A stretch of 64,000 nucleotides of DNA from DATMGU01 sp035555315 (GCA_035555315.1 DATMGU010000017.1:1-64000), one strand, 5' to 3'. Positions 17,562 to 27,238 are shown, counted from the stretch's first letter. Program-made: numbers and translations. Notes: generated by a model not told the origin, from the letters alone.

Positions 17562-19244
17562 TCAAGGCTGCGCAACTGCATCGAAGTCCTCCATCGCGAT
17601 CGTGCAGGGCACGGCCGCCGACTTTTGACATTCTTTTAAAGCACCCTCGCGGGCGAGTTGGATCCGGGTTGAACCTGCCCAGAAGGCGACGACGCCGGAC
17701 GGTGCCAAAGCCAGGGCTTTCTCGGAGCCGGCGGCGAGATAGGCTGTGAGGGTCTTCCGCGCGTTAGGCGTGAGGCGCGCAGACAGCGCGTTCGAAGCCG
17801 TCGGATCCCAGGTAGGCAGATTATGCGCCGTCAAGAACTTGTCCATCTCGGGCAGCCAATGGGCCCGCCCCTCGAAGCTAGACCAGATGATGTGACCATC
17901 CGACCCTACCGGACCAAATGCGCGAAGATCAGCCTGGCCACCACCGTTGGTAAATCCGGCCTGCATCCGCTTCACCAGATCGGGGCCGTAGGTTCCGTCA
18001 TTCTCGGCATAAAGCCAAAGGGTTGGTACCCGAACTTGCCCACCGATGGCAGCCAACTGCGCGATCAATCTTCCCTCATCGCAATTCTTGCCAGCCGCGT
18101 CTAGCCCCGCCCCGCCTGAGACGTTGACGATACCGACCAGACCGCGCGGATGTTCCGAGGCGAAGGTCAACATTGCGATGCCGCCGGTGAAGACGCCGAC
18201 TCCAAGGACGCGGGAAGGATCGGCATCCGGTCGAAGCGATACGGCTGCGAGGGCGGATGTCAGGTCCCCAGCAATATTCTTCAAAAACTTTGCATAATCG
18301 AGCGACCGACAATCAAATCCCTCCGTGAAAGTCCCTTCCGAACGGCCGTATCCACGGCGCATGACACCGACCGCCAACCAGCCGCGATGCGCTAGGTCGC
18401 GAGCCTGTGATGACAAGCCATCGGCGGTCATTTTCGCCCGTTCGGCGGCGTCGCCTACCCAGCCATGGGTAATCAACGCTATCGGGAAAGGTCCTGGTCC
18501 GGTCGGCTTCACCACGACAGAGTCGAGAGCAATGGTCGACGACCCCAAATTGACAAGGAGCGGTCCATTCTCCTGGATCAGACCGCGCGCGACCATCGAA
18601 TCGGTAGTCGACGACAGAGATGGCAATACGGCAGGTCTTGGCGACACAGCCGAAGGCAGCACCGCTGGCTGGATATGCTTAGCAAGTTCTTCGTCAACCT
18701 CGCTGGCGGCCTCTCGCGCGGTTGACGAAACCACGTAATCTCGGGACTCCAAGGTTGCACCCATCAACCCGTGCGAATTAAAATAAAACGCATCCTCATG
18801 AAGTAATGGAGACCCATCTGTCGTATAAACGTATATTCTGATGGACATATTCCTGCCGACGAGCCAGATCTCCGGCTGATAATGAATCATAACCCTGATC
18901 AGCAGATCAGGTTTTTGGCTATCATCTTCAATAACACGTATACCGAAGCGCCCAAATTGAGAAATAATGGTTTGTTTCGCTAGAGATAAAACCTCTCTAC
19001 TATTTTCATTTGGATTTGAGTTCACCAATTTAGCCAAATGTTCTGGATTTCGAACATCCGATGCAGAAGCCTGGGTGTTTCCAAGCACTATATTTTCCAG
19101 CTTGATCACATTGACCTGCACAGGCAAGTCAGCCGGGCTGCGTCCCCCATCATAGGGACTGGGGATCGCACAAGCGGACAATGCCGCAAGTCCAACAAAA
19201 ACCAACGCGCGCAGTAAACGCTTCACAAGGATCTCCGGTATCAA
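17562..19244 (-). CDS. Lipoprotein with C-terminal dienelactone-hydrolase-like domain
   Basis: A 560-residue protein. It has a lipobox-like LSAC at residues 22-25, then a roughly 160-residue N-terminal domain of unknown family, then an alpha/beta-hydrolase domain (about 235-450) starting at ALITHGWVGD. The nucleophile elbow reads GVFTGG where GxSxGG is expected, so the Ser is replaced by Phe; the His side (GSDGHIIW) is kept. The last 60 residues resemble tails of similar hydrolases. The 5' 500 bp is visibly AT-richer than its surroundings. Activity is doubtful. Confidence 0.72.
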   Translation of the reverse strand: MIPEILVKRLLRALVFVGLAALSACAIPSPYDGGRSPADLPVQVNVIKLENIVLGNTQASASDVRNPEHLAKLVNSNPNENSREVLSLAKQTIISQFGRFGIRVIEDDSQKPDLLIRVMIHYQPEIWLVGRNMSIRIYVYTTDGSPLLHEDAFYFNSHGLMGATLESRDYVVSSTAREAASEVDEELAKHIQPAVLPSAVSPRPAVLPSLSSTTDSMVARGLIQENGPLLVNLGSSTIALDSVVVKPTGPGPFPIALITHGWVGDAAERAKMTADGLSSQARDLAHRGWLAVGVMRRGYGRSEGTFTEGFDCRSLDYAKFLKNIAGDLTSALAAVSLRPDADPSRVLGVGVFTGGIAMLTFASEHPRGLVGIVNVSGGAGLDAAGKNCDEGRLIAQLAAIGGQVRVPTLWLYAENDGTYGPDLVKRMQAGFTNGGGQADLRAFGPVGSDGHIIWSSFEGRAHWLPEMDKFLTAHNLPTWDPTASNALSARLTPNARKTLTAYLAAGSEKALALAPSGVVAFWAGSTRIQLAREGALKECQKSAAVPCTIAMEDFDAVAQP

Positions 19245-19362
19245 AAGTATTAGAGTCTGAAAGACAGTACTCTAAAAAATCTGCCTTCCAAGTAAGAAAG
19301 AGCCAAGATAGATCTGAATGAAGGAATACCCCGACGTCAGGATGCCTCTCATGTCGGCACCC

Positions 19363-20673
19363 CTAACCTTCGGTAGAAGCCCGGCCCTTCGGCGGCACTA
19401 CGATCACCCGGTCGACGCGGTGGCCGTCCATGCCGACCACTTCGAAGCGCCAGCCATCGACGTCGACATGGTCGGCGACGGAGGGCACGCGTTTCATCTG
19501 GGCCATCAGGAAGCCGCCCAGGGTGTGGAAATCGCCGCTCCCCTCGGCGGGTAGGCGGTTGACGCCGATCGCATCCTTGAGGTCGTCGATCGAGATCAGC
19601 CCGTCGATCAGCCAGGAGCCGTCTTCGCGGCGCACCACCGGATGCTCGGTCCCGTCACCGGGCTCGGCGATGTCGCCGACCAGCGTCTCCAGAATGTCGT
19701 GCAGGGTGATGATGCCTTCGAAATCGCCGTATTCGTCGACGATCAGCGCCATCGGCTGGCCGGAGGTCTTCAGCATCTCCAGCATGCGCAGCGCCGGCAC
19801 GGTATCCGGCACGAACAGCGGCGGCCGAACGGCCCCGCGCAGATCCGGCGGCTCCCCCGACAGCGAGCCGACCACCAGATCCTTGAGCTGCAGGATGCCC
19901 AGCACCTGATCGGGGCCGCCCTCCACCACCGGAAAGCGCGAAAAGCTGCTCTGGCGGATCTTGGCGAGGTTGGCCTCGAGGCCGTCTTCGAGATCGAGCC
20001 ATTCGACCTGGGTGCGCGGCGTCATCAGCGCATCGACCTTCCGGTCGCCCAGCCGCAACGCCATCTGGACGATCTCGGACTCCGTCTGATGGAAATGCCC
20101 GGCGGCGGCGCCCTCGCGCATCAGCAGGTTGATTTCGTCATCGGTCACCGAGGCCTTGCGATCGCGCGAGACCGGCACCAGGGTCAGCACCAGATCGGTC
20201 AGCCGGCTGAGCAACCACTCGGCCGGCGCCGTGACGCGGGCGAACAGCGCCATGAACCGCGCCAAGGACGCGGCGATCGCCTCGGGATGCGCCAGAGCGA
20301 GGCGCTTGGGCACCAATTCGCCGATCACCAGCGAGGTGACGGTGATGATCAGGACGACCAGGACGACCGCCACCGCATGGGCATAGAGATGGATATAGGG
20401 CAGGCCGGTGAGTTGCTCGGCGATCGCATCGACGAAGGTGGCGCCGCTGATCGTGCTGACCATGGTGCCGATAAGGGTGATGCCGATCGACACGCTGGAC
20501 AGGAACCGCCCGGTATTGGCGAGCAATTTCAACGCGGTGGCCGCGCCCCGGCTGCCGTCCTCGGCCGCGGTCTGCAGGCGCGCGCGCCGCGCCGCCACCA
20601 GGGCGAGCTCCGCCATGGCGAAGACGCCGTTCAGGATGATCAGCAACAGCAGGAAGAGGATGCTTAGAAACAT
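19363..20673 (-). CDS. Hemolysin-family CNNM/CBS/CorC_HlyC membrane protein
   Basis: A 436-residue protein with an N-terminal DUF21/CNNM domain of about four membrane segments (residues 1-140, including VIGELVPKRLALAHPE). Next come a CBS pair (about 205-330, with DALMTPRTQVEW and VDEYGDFEGIITLHDILE) and a C-terminal CorC_HlyC domain. The family is implicated in Mg2+/Co2+ export or ion homeostasis rather than haemolysis. It lies downstream of rpsD on the same strand, beyond the rpsD terminator. Confidence 0.92.
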   Translation of the reverse strand: MFLSILFLLLLIILNGVFAMAELALVAARRARLQTAAEDGSRGAATALKLLANTGRFLSSVSIGITLIGTMVSTISGATFVDAIAEQLTGLPYIHLYAHAVAVVLVVLIITVTSLVIGELVPKRLALAHPEAIAASLARFMALFARVTAPAEWLLSRLTDLVLTLVPVSRDRKASVTDDEINLLMREGAAAGHFHQTESEIVQMALRLGDRKVDALMTPRTQVEWLDLEDGLEANLAKIRQSSFSRFPVVEGGPDQVLGILQLKDLVVGSLSGEPPDLRGAVRPPLFVPDTVPALRMLEMLKTSGQPMALIVDEYGDFEGIITLHDILETLVGDIAEPGDGTEHPVVRREDGSWLIDGLISIDDLKDAIGVNRLPAEGSGDFHTLGGFLMAQMKRVPSVADHVDVDGWRFEVVGMDGHRVDRVIVVPPKGRASTEG

Positions 20674-20787
20674 GGGACCGCGTGGAGCGGAGCTTCCCTC
20701 AGAGGAGACCGGCGGAGATCATGATACGCTGCCCCGACCGGCATGGGCGAGCCTGCATTTCCGCGTGCCGCGCACGCCGGGAGGACC

Positions 20788-20828
20788 AAAAGCGAAAACG
20801 CCGCCCCGACCAGCGGAGCGGCGTTTCC
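20788..20828 (-). terminator. Rho-independent terminator of rpsD
   Basis: On the minus strand, AACGCCGC pairs with GCGGCGTT around a CCGC-TGGT-CGGG centre. It is followed by TTCGCTTTT and begins about 20 bp after the rpsD stop. Confidence 0.75.
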
Positions 20829-20848
20829 AAAGTCGGTACTCGACGCGA

Positions 20849-21463
20849 TCAGCGCGAATAGAACTCGACGACCAGGTTCGGTTCCATCATCACCGGATAG
20901 GGCACATCGGCGAATTTCGGCGCGCGGACGAACTTGCCCTTCATCGCGGCCTCGTCGACCTCGATATATTCCGGCACGTCGCGCTCGGTCGAATGGGTCG
21001 CCTCGATGACCACGGCGAGCTGCTTGGACTTGGCGCGCACCTCGATCACGTCGCCGTCCTTCACCTGATAGGAGGCGATGTTGACGCGGCGGGCATTGAC
21101 CGTGATGTGGCCGTGATTGATGAACTGACGCGAAGCGAACGGCGTCGGCACGAACTTCATGCGGTAGACCACCGCGTCCAGCCGGCGCTCCAGCAGCTCG
21201 ATCAGGTTCTCGCCGGTATCGCCGCGGCGGCGCACCGCCTCGTCATACAGGCGGCGGAACTGACGCTCGCCGATATTGCCGTAATAGCCCTTCAGCTTCT
21301 GCTTGGCCATCAGCTGCGTGCCGAAATCGGTCGGCTTCTTGCGGCGCTGGCCATGCTGGCCCGGACCGTATTCGCGGCGGTTGATCGGGCTCTTCGGGCG
21401 GCCCCAGAGGTTGACGCCCAAACGGCGGTTGATCTTGTATTTCGACTGTTGACGCTTGCTCAT
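20849..21463 (-). CDS. rpsD: 30S ribosomal protein S4
   Basis: A 204-residue ribosomal protein that nucleates 30S assembly by binding 16S rRNA. Full family length with the N-terminal region NRREYGPGQHGQRR and the S4 RNA-binding domain (RRLDAVVYRMKF...HGHITVN...V). It stands as a single-gene unit with its own promoter and terminator rather than in the alpha operon, as is usual in alphaproteobacteria. Confidence 0.98.
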   Translation of the reverse strand: MSKRQQSKYKINRRLGVNLWGRPKSPINRREYGPGQHGQRRKKPTDFGTQLMAKQKLKGYYGNIGERQFRRLYDEAVRRRGDTGENLIELLERRLDAVVYRMKFVPTPFASRQFINHGHITVNARRVNIASYQVKDGDVIEVRAKSKQLAVVIEATHSTERDVPEYIEVDEAAMKGKFVRAPKFADVPYPVMMEPNLVVEFYSR

Positions 21464-21574
21464 AAACGGATCGTCTCTCGGTTGTTTTTGTCCCAGTAGG
21501 CCATGAGCGGCATGCCCGAAACCGGGCGTGCCAAGGCGGGGCCATTCGACCCTCGTTCCTGGGAAGAGGCGGGG

Positions 21575-21602
21575 ACTATACCGATGACGGGATTTATGTC
21601 AA
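21575..21602 (-). promoter_or_regulatory. Strong sigma70 promoter of rpsD
   Basis: On the minus strand, a consensus TTGACA (21602-21597), a 16-bp spacer and TATAGT (21580-21575). The predicted start gives a leader of roughly 105 nt before the S4 ATG. Confidence 0.8.
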
Positions 21603-21641
21603 CGCGAGGCGTATCGCTCGGGCCGTCATAGCTGCCGCGCC

Positions 21642-22388
21642 TCACGGCGTCTTCATATGCGGCGGTTTGCTGAGGCAGGTCACCACGCCGTGCAGCGTGC
21701 GGACATCCTGATCGGTCAGCTCGGCGCGCAGCAGCAGGTTGCGCAGGTTGCGCACCATGCTCGGCCGTTTTTCCGGCGGGAACAGAAAGCCGCCGCGATC
21801 GAGTTCGTCTTCGAGATGCTTGAACAACCCCTGCAACTGCTCGCCCGTCGCCGGTGGGCTCACCGGCATCGGTTGCGGCGCCCAGGGTTCCGCCGTCGCC
21901 TGGCGCCATTCCCAGGCGGTCAGCAGCACGGCCTGGGCGAGGTTCAGCGAGGTGAAGTCGGGATTGAGCGGAAAGGTGATGATGGCGCTGGCCAGGGCCA
22001 CGTCGTCATTATTCAAGCCCGACCGCTCGCGCCCGAAGAGCACGCCGACCTTGAGCCCCGAGGCGATTTCCGGCCGCATACGCTCGACGGCGGCGCGGGG
22101 CACGAGCACCGGCTTGATCATGTCGCGGTGGCGCGCTGTCGTCGCATAGACCTGGTGCAGATCGGCGACCGCCGAGGCCACCGTGTCGTGCAGGCTCGCC
22201 CCGTCGATCACGCTGTCGGCGCCGGCCGCCGCCTTGCGCGCACGCTCATTCGGCCAGCCGTCGCGCGGCTTCACCAGGCGCAGATCGGTCAAGCCGCAAT
22301 TCAGCATGGCGCGGGCCACCGCCCCGATATTGTCGCCCAGCTGCGGCTCGACCAGGATGATCGCCGGCCCCGCCGTCTCCTCGGCCAT
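21642..22388 (-). CDS. trmJ: TrmJ-like tRNA 2'-O-methyltransferase
   Basis: A 248-residue SPOUT-class methyltransferase of the TrmJ group, which methylates ribose at position 32 of tRNA. SpoU motifs are visible: PQLGDNIGAVARAMLNCG, FGRERSGLNNDD and FPLNPDFTSLNLAQAV (knot and SAM site). The ATG at 22388 overlaps the cysS stop (ATGA), so it is coupled to cysS. The frame is open further upstream inside cysS, but that part is a shadow. Confidence 0.93.
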   Translation of the reverse strand: MAEETAGPAIILVEPQLGDNIGAVARAMLNCGLTDLRLVKPRDGWPNERARKAAAGADSVIDGASLHDTVASAVADLHQVYATTARHRDMIKPVLVPRAAVERMRPEIASGLKVGVLFGRERSGLNNDDVALASAIITFPLNPDFTSLNLAQAVLLTAWEWRQATAEPWAPQPMPVSPPATGEQLQGLFKHLEDELDRGGFLFPPEKRPSMVRNLRNLLLRAELTDQDVRTLHGVVTCLSKPPHMKTP

Positions 22389-23776
22389 CAGCCCTGCGAC
22401 CGCCGCCACTGGGTGCCGTCCGACCCGTCCTCCAGCTGGATGCCCGCATCGGTCAGCAGCTTGCGCAGCCGATCCGCCTCCGGCCAATCGCGCGCCTGCT
22501 TGGCGGTCCAGCGCGCCGTCACCAGCCGTTCGATCTCCGCGTCGTCCAGGCCGTCGGCATCGCTCGGCCGCCATTTCAGATAGCTTTCCGGCTCCTGCTC
22601 CAGCAGGCCGAGGACCCGGCCGGCCGAGAGCAGGGCGCCTTTCAGGCGGGCCTTATCCGCCGTCAGCGCCGCCTTGTTGAGCTCGGTCGCGAGCTCATGC
22701 AGATGGGTCAGCGCCAGCGGCGTGTTGAGGTCGTCCTCCAGATCGTCGAGGATCACCGGGCGCGCCGGCTCGACCGCCTCGATATCCGCGACGGCACGCA
22801 AGGCCGTGTAGAACCGCTCCAAGGTCAGCCGCGCCTGGCGCAACCGCTCGGCCGTCCAGTCGATCGGGTCGCGGTAATGCACGGTCAGCATGGCCAGCCG
22901 GATCGCCTCGCCCGGCGCCTCCTTCAGCAGCTCGTTCGGCGTCACGAAGTTGCCGAGGGATTTCGACATCTTACGCCCCTCGACATCGAGGAAGGCGTTG
23001 TGCACCCAGTAATTCACGAAGGGCCGGCCGTCATGGGCACAGGTCGACTGCGCCAGCTCGTTCTCGTGATGCGGGAAGACCAGATCGACGCCGCCGCCAT
23101 GGATGTCGAAATGCTCGCCCAGATGCACCTTGCTCATCGCCGAGCATTCGATATGCCAGCCGGGCCGGCCGCGCCCCCAGGGGCTGTCCCAGCCGGGCAT
23201 CTCCTCGGAGGACGGCTTCCACAACACGAAATCGCCGCCGTCGCGCTTGTAGGGCGCCACCTCGACCCGCGCGCCGTCCAGCATGTCGTCCCGCGACCGG
23301 CGCGACAGCCGGCCATAGGTCGGCATCGACGTCACCGAGAACAGCACATGGCCTTCCGCCTCATAGGCGAAACCCTTCTCGATCAGCCGCAGGATCATCG
23401 CGACCATCGGCTCGATATGCTCGGTCGCGCGCGGCTGAAGATCCGGCTCCAGGCACAGCAGGGCGGCCATATCGGCGGCATAGACCGCCGCCGTCCGCTC
23501 AGTCAGCGCGCGGATCGTCTCGCCGTTCTCGGCGGCGCGGGCAGCGATCTTGTCCTCGACATCGGTGATGTTGCGGACATAGCGCACATGCTCGACCCCG
23601 TAGATCTGGCGCAGCACGCGGTACAGCACGTCAAACACGATGACCGGCCGCGCATTGCCGATATGGGCGACGTCATAGACCGTCGGGCCGCAGACATAGA
23701 GCCGCACATTCGATGGATCGATCGGCTTGAACACCTCGCGGCGGCGGGTCAGCGTGTTGTGTAAAGCGAGCGGCAC
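22388..23776 (-). CDS. cysS: Cysteinyl-tRNA synthetase
   Basis: A 462-residue class I synthetase. It has Zn-binding Cys in YVCGPTVYD, a HIGH-type motif AHIGNARP, WHIECSAM, GGGVDLVFPHHENE and KMSKSLGNF, all in the usual order. A GTG start is used at 23776. It is followed by the overlapping trmJ; both act on tRNA. Confidence 0.97.
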   Translation of the reverse strand: MPLALHNTLTRRREVFKPIDPSNVRLYVCGPTVYDVAHIGNARPVIVFDVLYRVLRQIYGVEHVRYVRNITDVEDKIAARAAENGETIRALTERTAAVYAADMAALLCLEPDLQPRATEHIEPMVAMILRLIEKGFAYEAEGHVLFSVTSMPTYGRLSRRSRDDMLDGARVEVAPYKRDGGDFVLWKPSSEEMPGWDSPWGRGRPGWHIECSAMSKVHLGEHFDIHGGGVDLVFPHHENELAQSTCAHDGRPFVNYWVHNAFLDVEGRKMSKSLGNFVTPNELLKEAPGEAIRLAMLTVHYRDPIDWTAERLRQARLTLERFYTALRAVADIEAVEPARPVILDDLEDDLNTPLALTHLHELATELNKAALTADKARLKGALLSAGRVLGLLEQEPESYLKWRPSDADGLDDAEIERLVTARWTAKQARDWPEADRLRKLLTDAGIQLEDGSDGTQWRRSQG

Positions 23777-23946
23777 TGCGAAGTTTCCTAAGGTCGGGCG
23801 GCCCGGTCGGCGCGCCGGGGAGCACCCCGCGCGGCCCTATTCCGAGCCGCGCCATGAAGCGGCCGCTGTTATGCCGCCACCTCGGCGCCTGCGTCCAGCG
23901 TTTCGCGGCGCCGGCCCGTTTCCGGCGGCGCGTCGCTGCCGGACGT

Positions 23947-24321
23947 CTATCCCCGCAGGGCGGCCCTGACGGCGGTTTCGAGCTGCCAATCGGAGACGGG
24001 CTTGAACAGTACAGCGGTCGGGTGATCCGTCTGAATGCGCGCGATCGTCTCCGGCTCCCTGGAGCCGGTGAGAAAGATGACCTTGGAGCCTACCGACTCA
24101 TGGATGGCGAGCGCCGCGTCGACACCATCCCTAGCACCCCGCAACCGCACATCCATCAGGACGATTTTGGGCCGATGCTCCTGGGCCAGGGCGATGGCCG
24201 CCGCGGCCGTCGCCGCGGTTCCACAGACTTCTATTCCCATATCTTCGATCAGAATGCTCAAAAACTCCGCTATCAAGGCTTCGTCTTCCACGATCAGGAC
24301 GCTTTCACGCGGGTCACTCAC
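23947..24321 (-). CDS. Single-domain response regulator
   Basis: A 124-residue CheY-like receiver with no output domain. It has the acidic pair E12-D13, phosphoacceptor D57 in VLMDVRL, the Thr in FLTGS and Lys in LFKP. A GTG start overlaps the stop of the upstream histidine kinase (GTGA), so the two are co-translated partners. It probably passes phosphate to another component or acts by protein contact. Confidence 0.92.
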   Translation of the reverse strand: MSDPRESVLIVEDEALIAEFLSILIEDMGIEVCGTAATAAAAIALAQEHRPKIVLMDVRLRGARDGVDAALAIHESVGSKVIFLTGSREPETIARIQTDHPTAVLFKPVSDWQLETAVRAALRG

Positions 24322-25952
24322 TGGTGCACCGGCATGGCGGTTCGAATTTCAGTCGTCATACCATTGTCGTTTCGCACGATCATTGTTCCTTCGAGCTGAG
24401 CGACCAAACTCTTGACGATGCCGATCCCCAGACCGGTTTTGGGGCGGTCGGAGGGTGCACCGCTCAGCTGCCCTCGGCCGTCATCGGACACGGTCAGGAC
24501 CATTTGCCCATCGGTACCCGGCCGCAGGACCACGGAGATATTTCCAGTCCCTTCAGGGAAGGCATGCTTGAGCGAGTTGGTCACCAGTTCGGTCACCACC
24601 AAACCCAACGGAACGGCGAAATCCAAGCCAACGTCCAAGGGGAAGGCCTCAACGGAGAGGTTCACGCTGCCATTGGCGCTCCCTTCCAGGAGATTGGTCG
24701 ACAGTTCGTTCAGAAACGGCGCGACGTCGAAGGTTTTTAGATCCGCCGATCCCATGAGTTGATGATGGACAAGTCCGAGGGCATAGATCCGGCCGCGCAT
24801 GCCGAGAAGTGCCCGTTTAGCCAGCGGATCTTCGAGTTGTCGCGCCTGCATCATCAACAAGCTATCGACGATCTGCAAGTTGTTCTTGACCCGGTGATAG
24901 ACCTCGCGGAGCAACAGGTCCCGCTGGGCGAGAGCGGCCGTTCGTTCATCGACGACAATTTCGAGGTCCCGTTTCGCCGCCCGAAGCTCGGCCTCGGCGG
25001 TATACCACGCGTCGATGTCCTCGATCGCCGCGACCGTCAAGATCGGATGACTGCTTTCCGGAACACGCGCGAGAGTCGCCGAGACGCGCACCCAAAACGG
25101 TGCGCCGTTACGGCGCTTGTAGCGCTTCTCGCGGACATGGGTTTCGGTCTCGCCCGAAACCAGGCGCGCATATTCGGCGGCGTCCGAAGCCCGATCCTCG
25201 GGCCAGGTAAACTCCTCGGCGGTGTGGCCGATAAGCTCCGCCGGCTCGTAGCCGAGCATGCCGGCGAAGGCGCGATTCGCCCGCAGGATGCGTCTGGTCA
25301 CCGGCTCCACGAGCGCCTTGCCGACGGCCGCCCCCTCGAAGCTGGCCCGGAATTCCGCTTCGCTATGGCCCAACGCTTGCTGCACGGCGGCGCGCGCGGC
25401 CAAGGCCTCGGTCAGCCGGTCGTTCGCCTCCCTGAGATCGGCGGTCCGCTCCACCACCCGTCGTTCCAGCTCGATGTTGGCGGCGCGCCCCCGTGCCTCG
25501 CTCTCGCGCAGCAGCACGGTGGTTCGCTCGTACTCGGCGATCGTGTTCGAAAGCTCCGCGTTCAGCCGACCAAGCTGAGCCGGTGACGGCAGGGCGACGA
25601 GGCGGGGTATCAACGGCCAGAGCAGCGCGGCCGTCGCGATGGACAATGCCGCCGTGACCAATTTCACAAGGCCTTCTACCCCATAGGCCGGGACCCAGAG
25701 CGTCAGGATCGAGAGGAGATGCGTCGTCCCGCAGGCCAGGATGAAGGCGACGAAAGAATAGATCATCCAACCGTACTGCACGTCGCGCCGCCGATGGATC
25801 AGCCAGGCGAGGGCAATGGGGATCGATAGATAGGATAGTCCGATGGCGGCATCCGACCCGGCATGCAGCGCGATAAGCCCTGGCGCCCAACTCAAACAGA
25901 ACCCATGCGCCGTCAAACCGGACGGGTCGAACAGCCAGTCCCAAAGCGACAT
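24318..25952 (-). CDS. HisKA_2 histidine kinase with ethylene-receptor-like membrane domain
   Basis: A 544-residue sensor kinase. Residues about 17-115 form three membrane helices that match plant ETR1 without a gap: D34, Y41, I44, P45, F70, C74 and H78 correspond to ETR1 D25, Y32, I35, P36, F61, C65 and H69, including the Cys-x-x-x-His copper site in CGTTH. A coiled linker, a PAS domain (about 205-325), a HisKA_2 H-box (YHRVKNNLQ) and an HATPase domain (VVTELVTNSLKHAF, DDGRGQ) follow. The start is the ATG at 25952, preceded by AGGGGGG; earlier in-frame starts reach 26060. The ligand is inferred. Confidence 0.88.
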   Translation of the reverse strand: MSLWDWLFDPSGLTAHGFCLSWAPGLIALHAGSDAAIGLSYLSIPIALAWLIHRRRDVQYGWMIYSFVAFILACGTTHLLSILTLWVPAYGVEGLVKLVTAALSIATAALLWPLIPRLVALPSPAQLGRLNAELSNTIAEYERTTVLLRESEARGRAANIELERRVVERTADLREANDRLTEALAARAAVQQALGHSEAEFRASFEGAAVGKALVEPVTRRILRANRAFAGMLGYEPAELIGHTAEEFTWPEDRASDAAEYARLVSGETETHVREKRYKRRNGAPFWVRVSATLARVPESSHPILTVAAIEDIDAWYTAEAELRAAKRDLEIVVDERTAALAQRDLLLREVYHRVKNNLQIVDSLLMMQARQLEDPLAKRALLGMRGRIYALGLVHHQLMGSADLKTFDVAPFLNELSTNLLEGSANGSVNLSVEAFPLDVGLDFAVPLGLVVTELVTNSLKHAFPEGTGNISVVLRPGTDGQMVLTVSDDGRGQLSGAPSDRPKTGLGIGIVKSLVAQLEGTMIVRNDNGMTTEIRTAMPVHQ

Positions 25953-26306
25953 GATCACGCCCCCCTGAACCAGGATGGATGCTTCGTCCATCGTTTCTAG
26001 ACCCGTTCCTGGGCTCGACGGGTGGCCTGTCGCCGAAGATGAATGTCGCGCCCGCGCCACCCCAGGTTGTCCATGTCCTCGAACAACGAACTAGACGCGC
26101 CCGCCATGAGGGTGTCAACGACCGGGGCTATGATCGGCCTTGTAAAGCTTGCCGTTCCACCGCACGAGAAGCACCCGCCAGGGCGGCGGCGGCGCGCGCG
26201 ATGCAACCGAACAGGAACCATCGAACCGCGCGACGAAACTCTTTATTCGGGGACACAGTACCTATTATCCTCACGCCGCGACGTCACGTCGGCCGGCAAG
26301 AGCCTG
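25953..26306. other. Intergenic region upstream of the histidine kinase
   Basis: 354 bp with no convincing gene. It contains the 5' leader of the kinase and one copy of the dispersed GGGGACACAGTACC-type repeat (26248-26266). ORFs that cross it are out-of-frame or run into coding DNA of neighbours and show no family features. Confidence 0.6.
26248..26266 (+). repeat. Dispersed GGGGACAC(A)xTACC repeat, copy 1
   Basis: The sequence CGGGGACACAGTACCTATT matches the copies near 29.4, 30.0 and 32.0 kb with one or two changes. It is a single, unpaired copy just 5' of a membrane-protein gene end. Confidence 0.6.
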
Positions 26307-27122
26307 CTAGGAGGCGACCTCGCCGTCTGCCGATGGCATCGCAGCCAACCTCCGCCGCCGTATCAGCACAAGCGACAGTCCCTGAACCAGCACGGCCGCG
26401 AGACACGCCGCGGCGAAGGCCGTCGCCACCGAGGTTCGCGTCAACAGCAGGCTCAGCGTCGCGAAGAAGCAGGCAAAGCCGTAAAGCCCGGTCATCAGGC
26501 CGCGAACGACGAGGCGCGCGGCCGCCCGCCCCTGCCCCTGATGGGCGAAGACCGCCAGCACGGCGGCGAAGATCGGAAAGGACGCGAAGATTCCGCTGAG
26601 CCGGGGGCCGAGCGCGGCCGCTCCCGCCGTGACCGACAGGACCAGCGTCGTCGCCACCACCATGCGGGCCGGAATATCCCAGACGGGTGGGATCGTGGAG
26701 AGGCGGGCCGCCTCGCGCCGTGGGGTGACGGCGAGGCCGATCGTCAGCGCCGCGAGTGCTATGAGGAACAAGGCGAGCGACGGCAGGGCGAGCGCCTGAA
26801 GGACGGCCGCGCAGGCGAGGAAGCCGCAGGCTCCGGCGGCGACGGCGAGCGGCCAGCCGGCATATTCCGCGGCCCAGAAATAGGCGACGCTGAAACAGGC
26901 TTGAGCCGCCGTCCCCGCGAGCGTGCCGGCGGCCGCCTGTTGGGCGAAGCCGGGCCCCTGGTCGAGGATGAGGAACAAGGACACCGGCCCCGAGGTCAGC
27001 GGCAACCCGACGATCCAGCCACTCACGGCACTACCCCAGCGGCGGCCGGCCAGGCTCGCGGCGAGGATCAGGAGCGGCGTGATGCACAGCTTCAGCGCGA
27101 GCATGTCGGCGGGATTCCCCAA
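26307..27122 (-). CDS. Polytopic membrane protein of unknown function
   Basis: A 271-residue, very hydrophobic protein with about eight to nine predicted membrane helices. The first starts at LKLCITPLLILAASLAG and is followed by a Gly/Pro-rich GWIVGLPLTSGPVSLFL segment that looks conserved-family-like. It ends in a positively charged RRRRLAAM tail. No catalytic or binding motif is recognised. An alternative start is the Met at 27104. It stands alone between the kinase and a hydrolase. Confidence 0.7.
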   Translation of the reverse strand: MGNPADMLALKLCITPLLILAASLAGRRWGSAVSGWIVGLPLTSGPVSLFLILDQGPGFAQQAAAGTLAGTAAQACFSVAYFWAAEYAGWPLAVAAGACGFLACAAVLQALALPSLALFLIALAALTIGLAVTPRREAARLSTIPPVWDIPARMVVATTLVLSVTAGAAALGPRLSGIFASFPIFAAVLAVFAHQGQGRAAARLVVRGLMTGLYGFACFFATLSLLLTRTSVATAFAAACLAAVLVQGLSLVLIRRRRLAAMPSADGEVAS

Positions 27123-27238
27123 GCGCCCGTCGACGAAGGCGCGGTTCGTTACGCTGGCACGTCGTATCGCCCACGACGCCCCTTATTTTGAGATAGCTGC
27201 CATTCGGCGCGTAAGGTGCGCCCTGGTGTATCCCTCCC

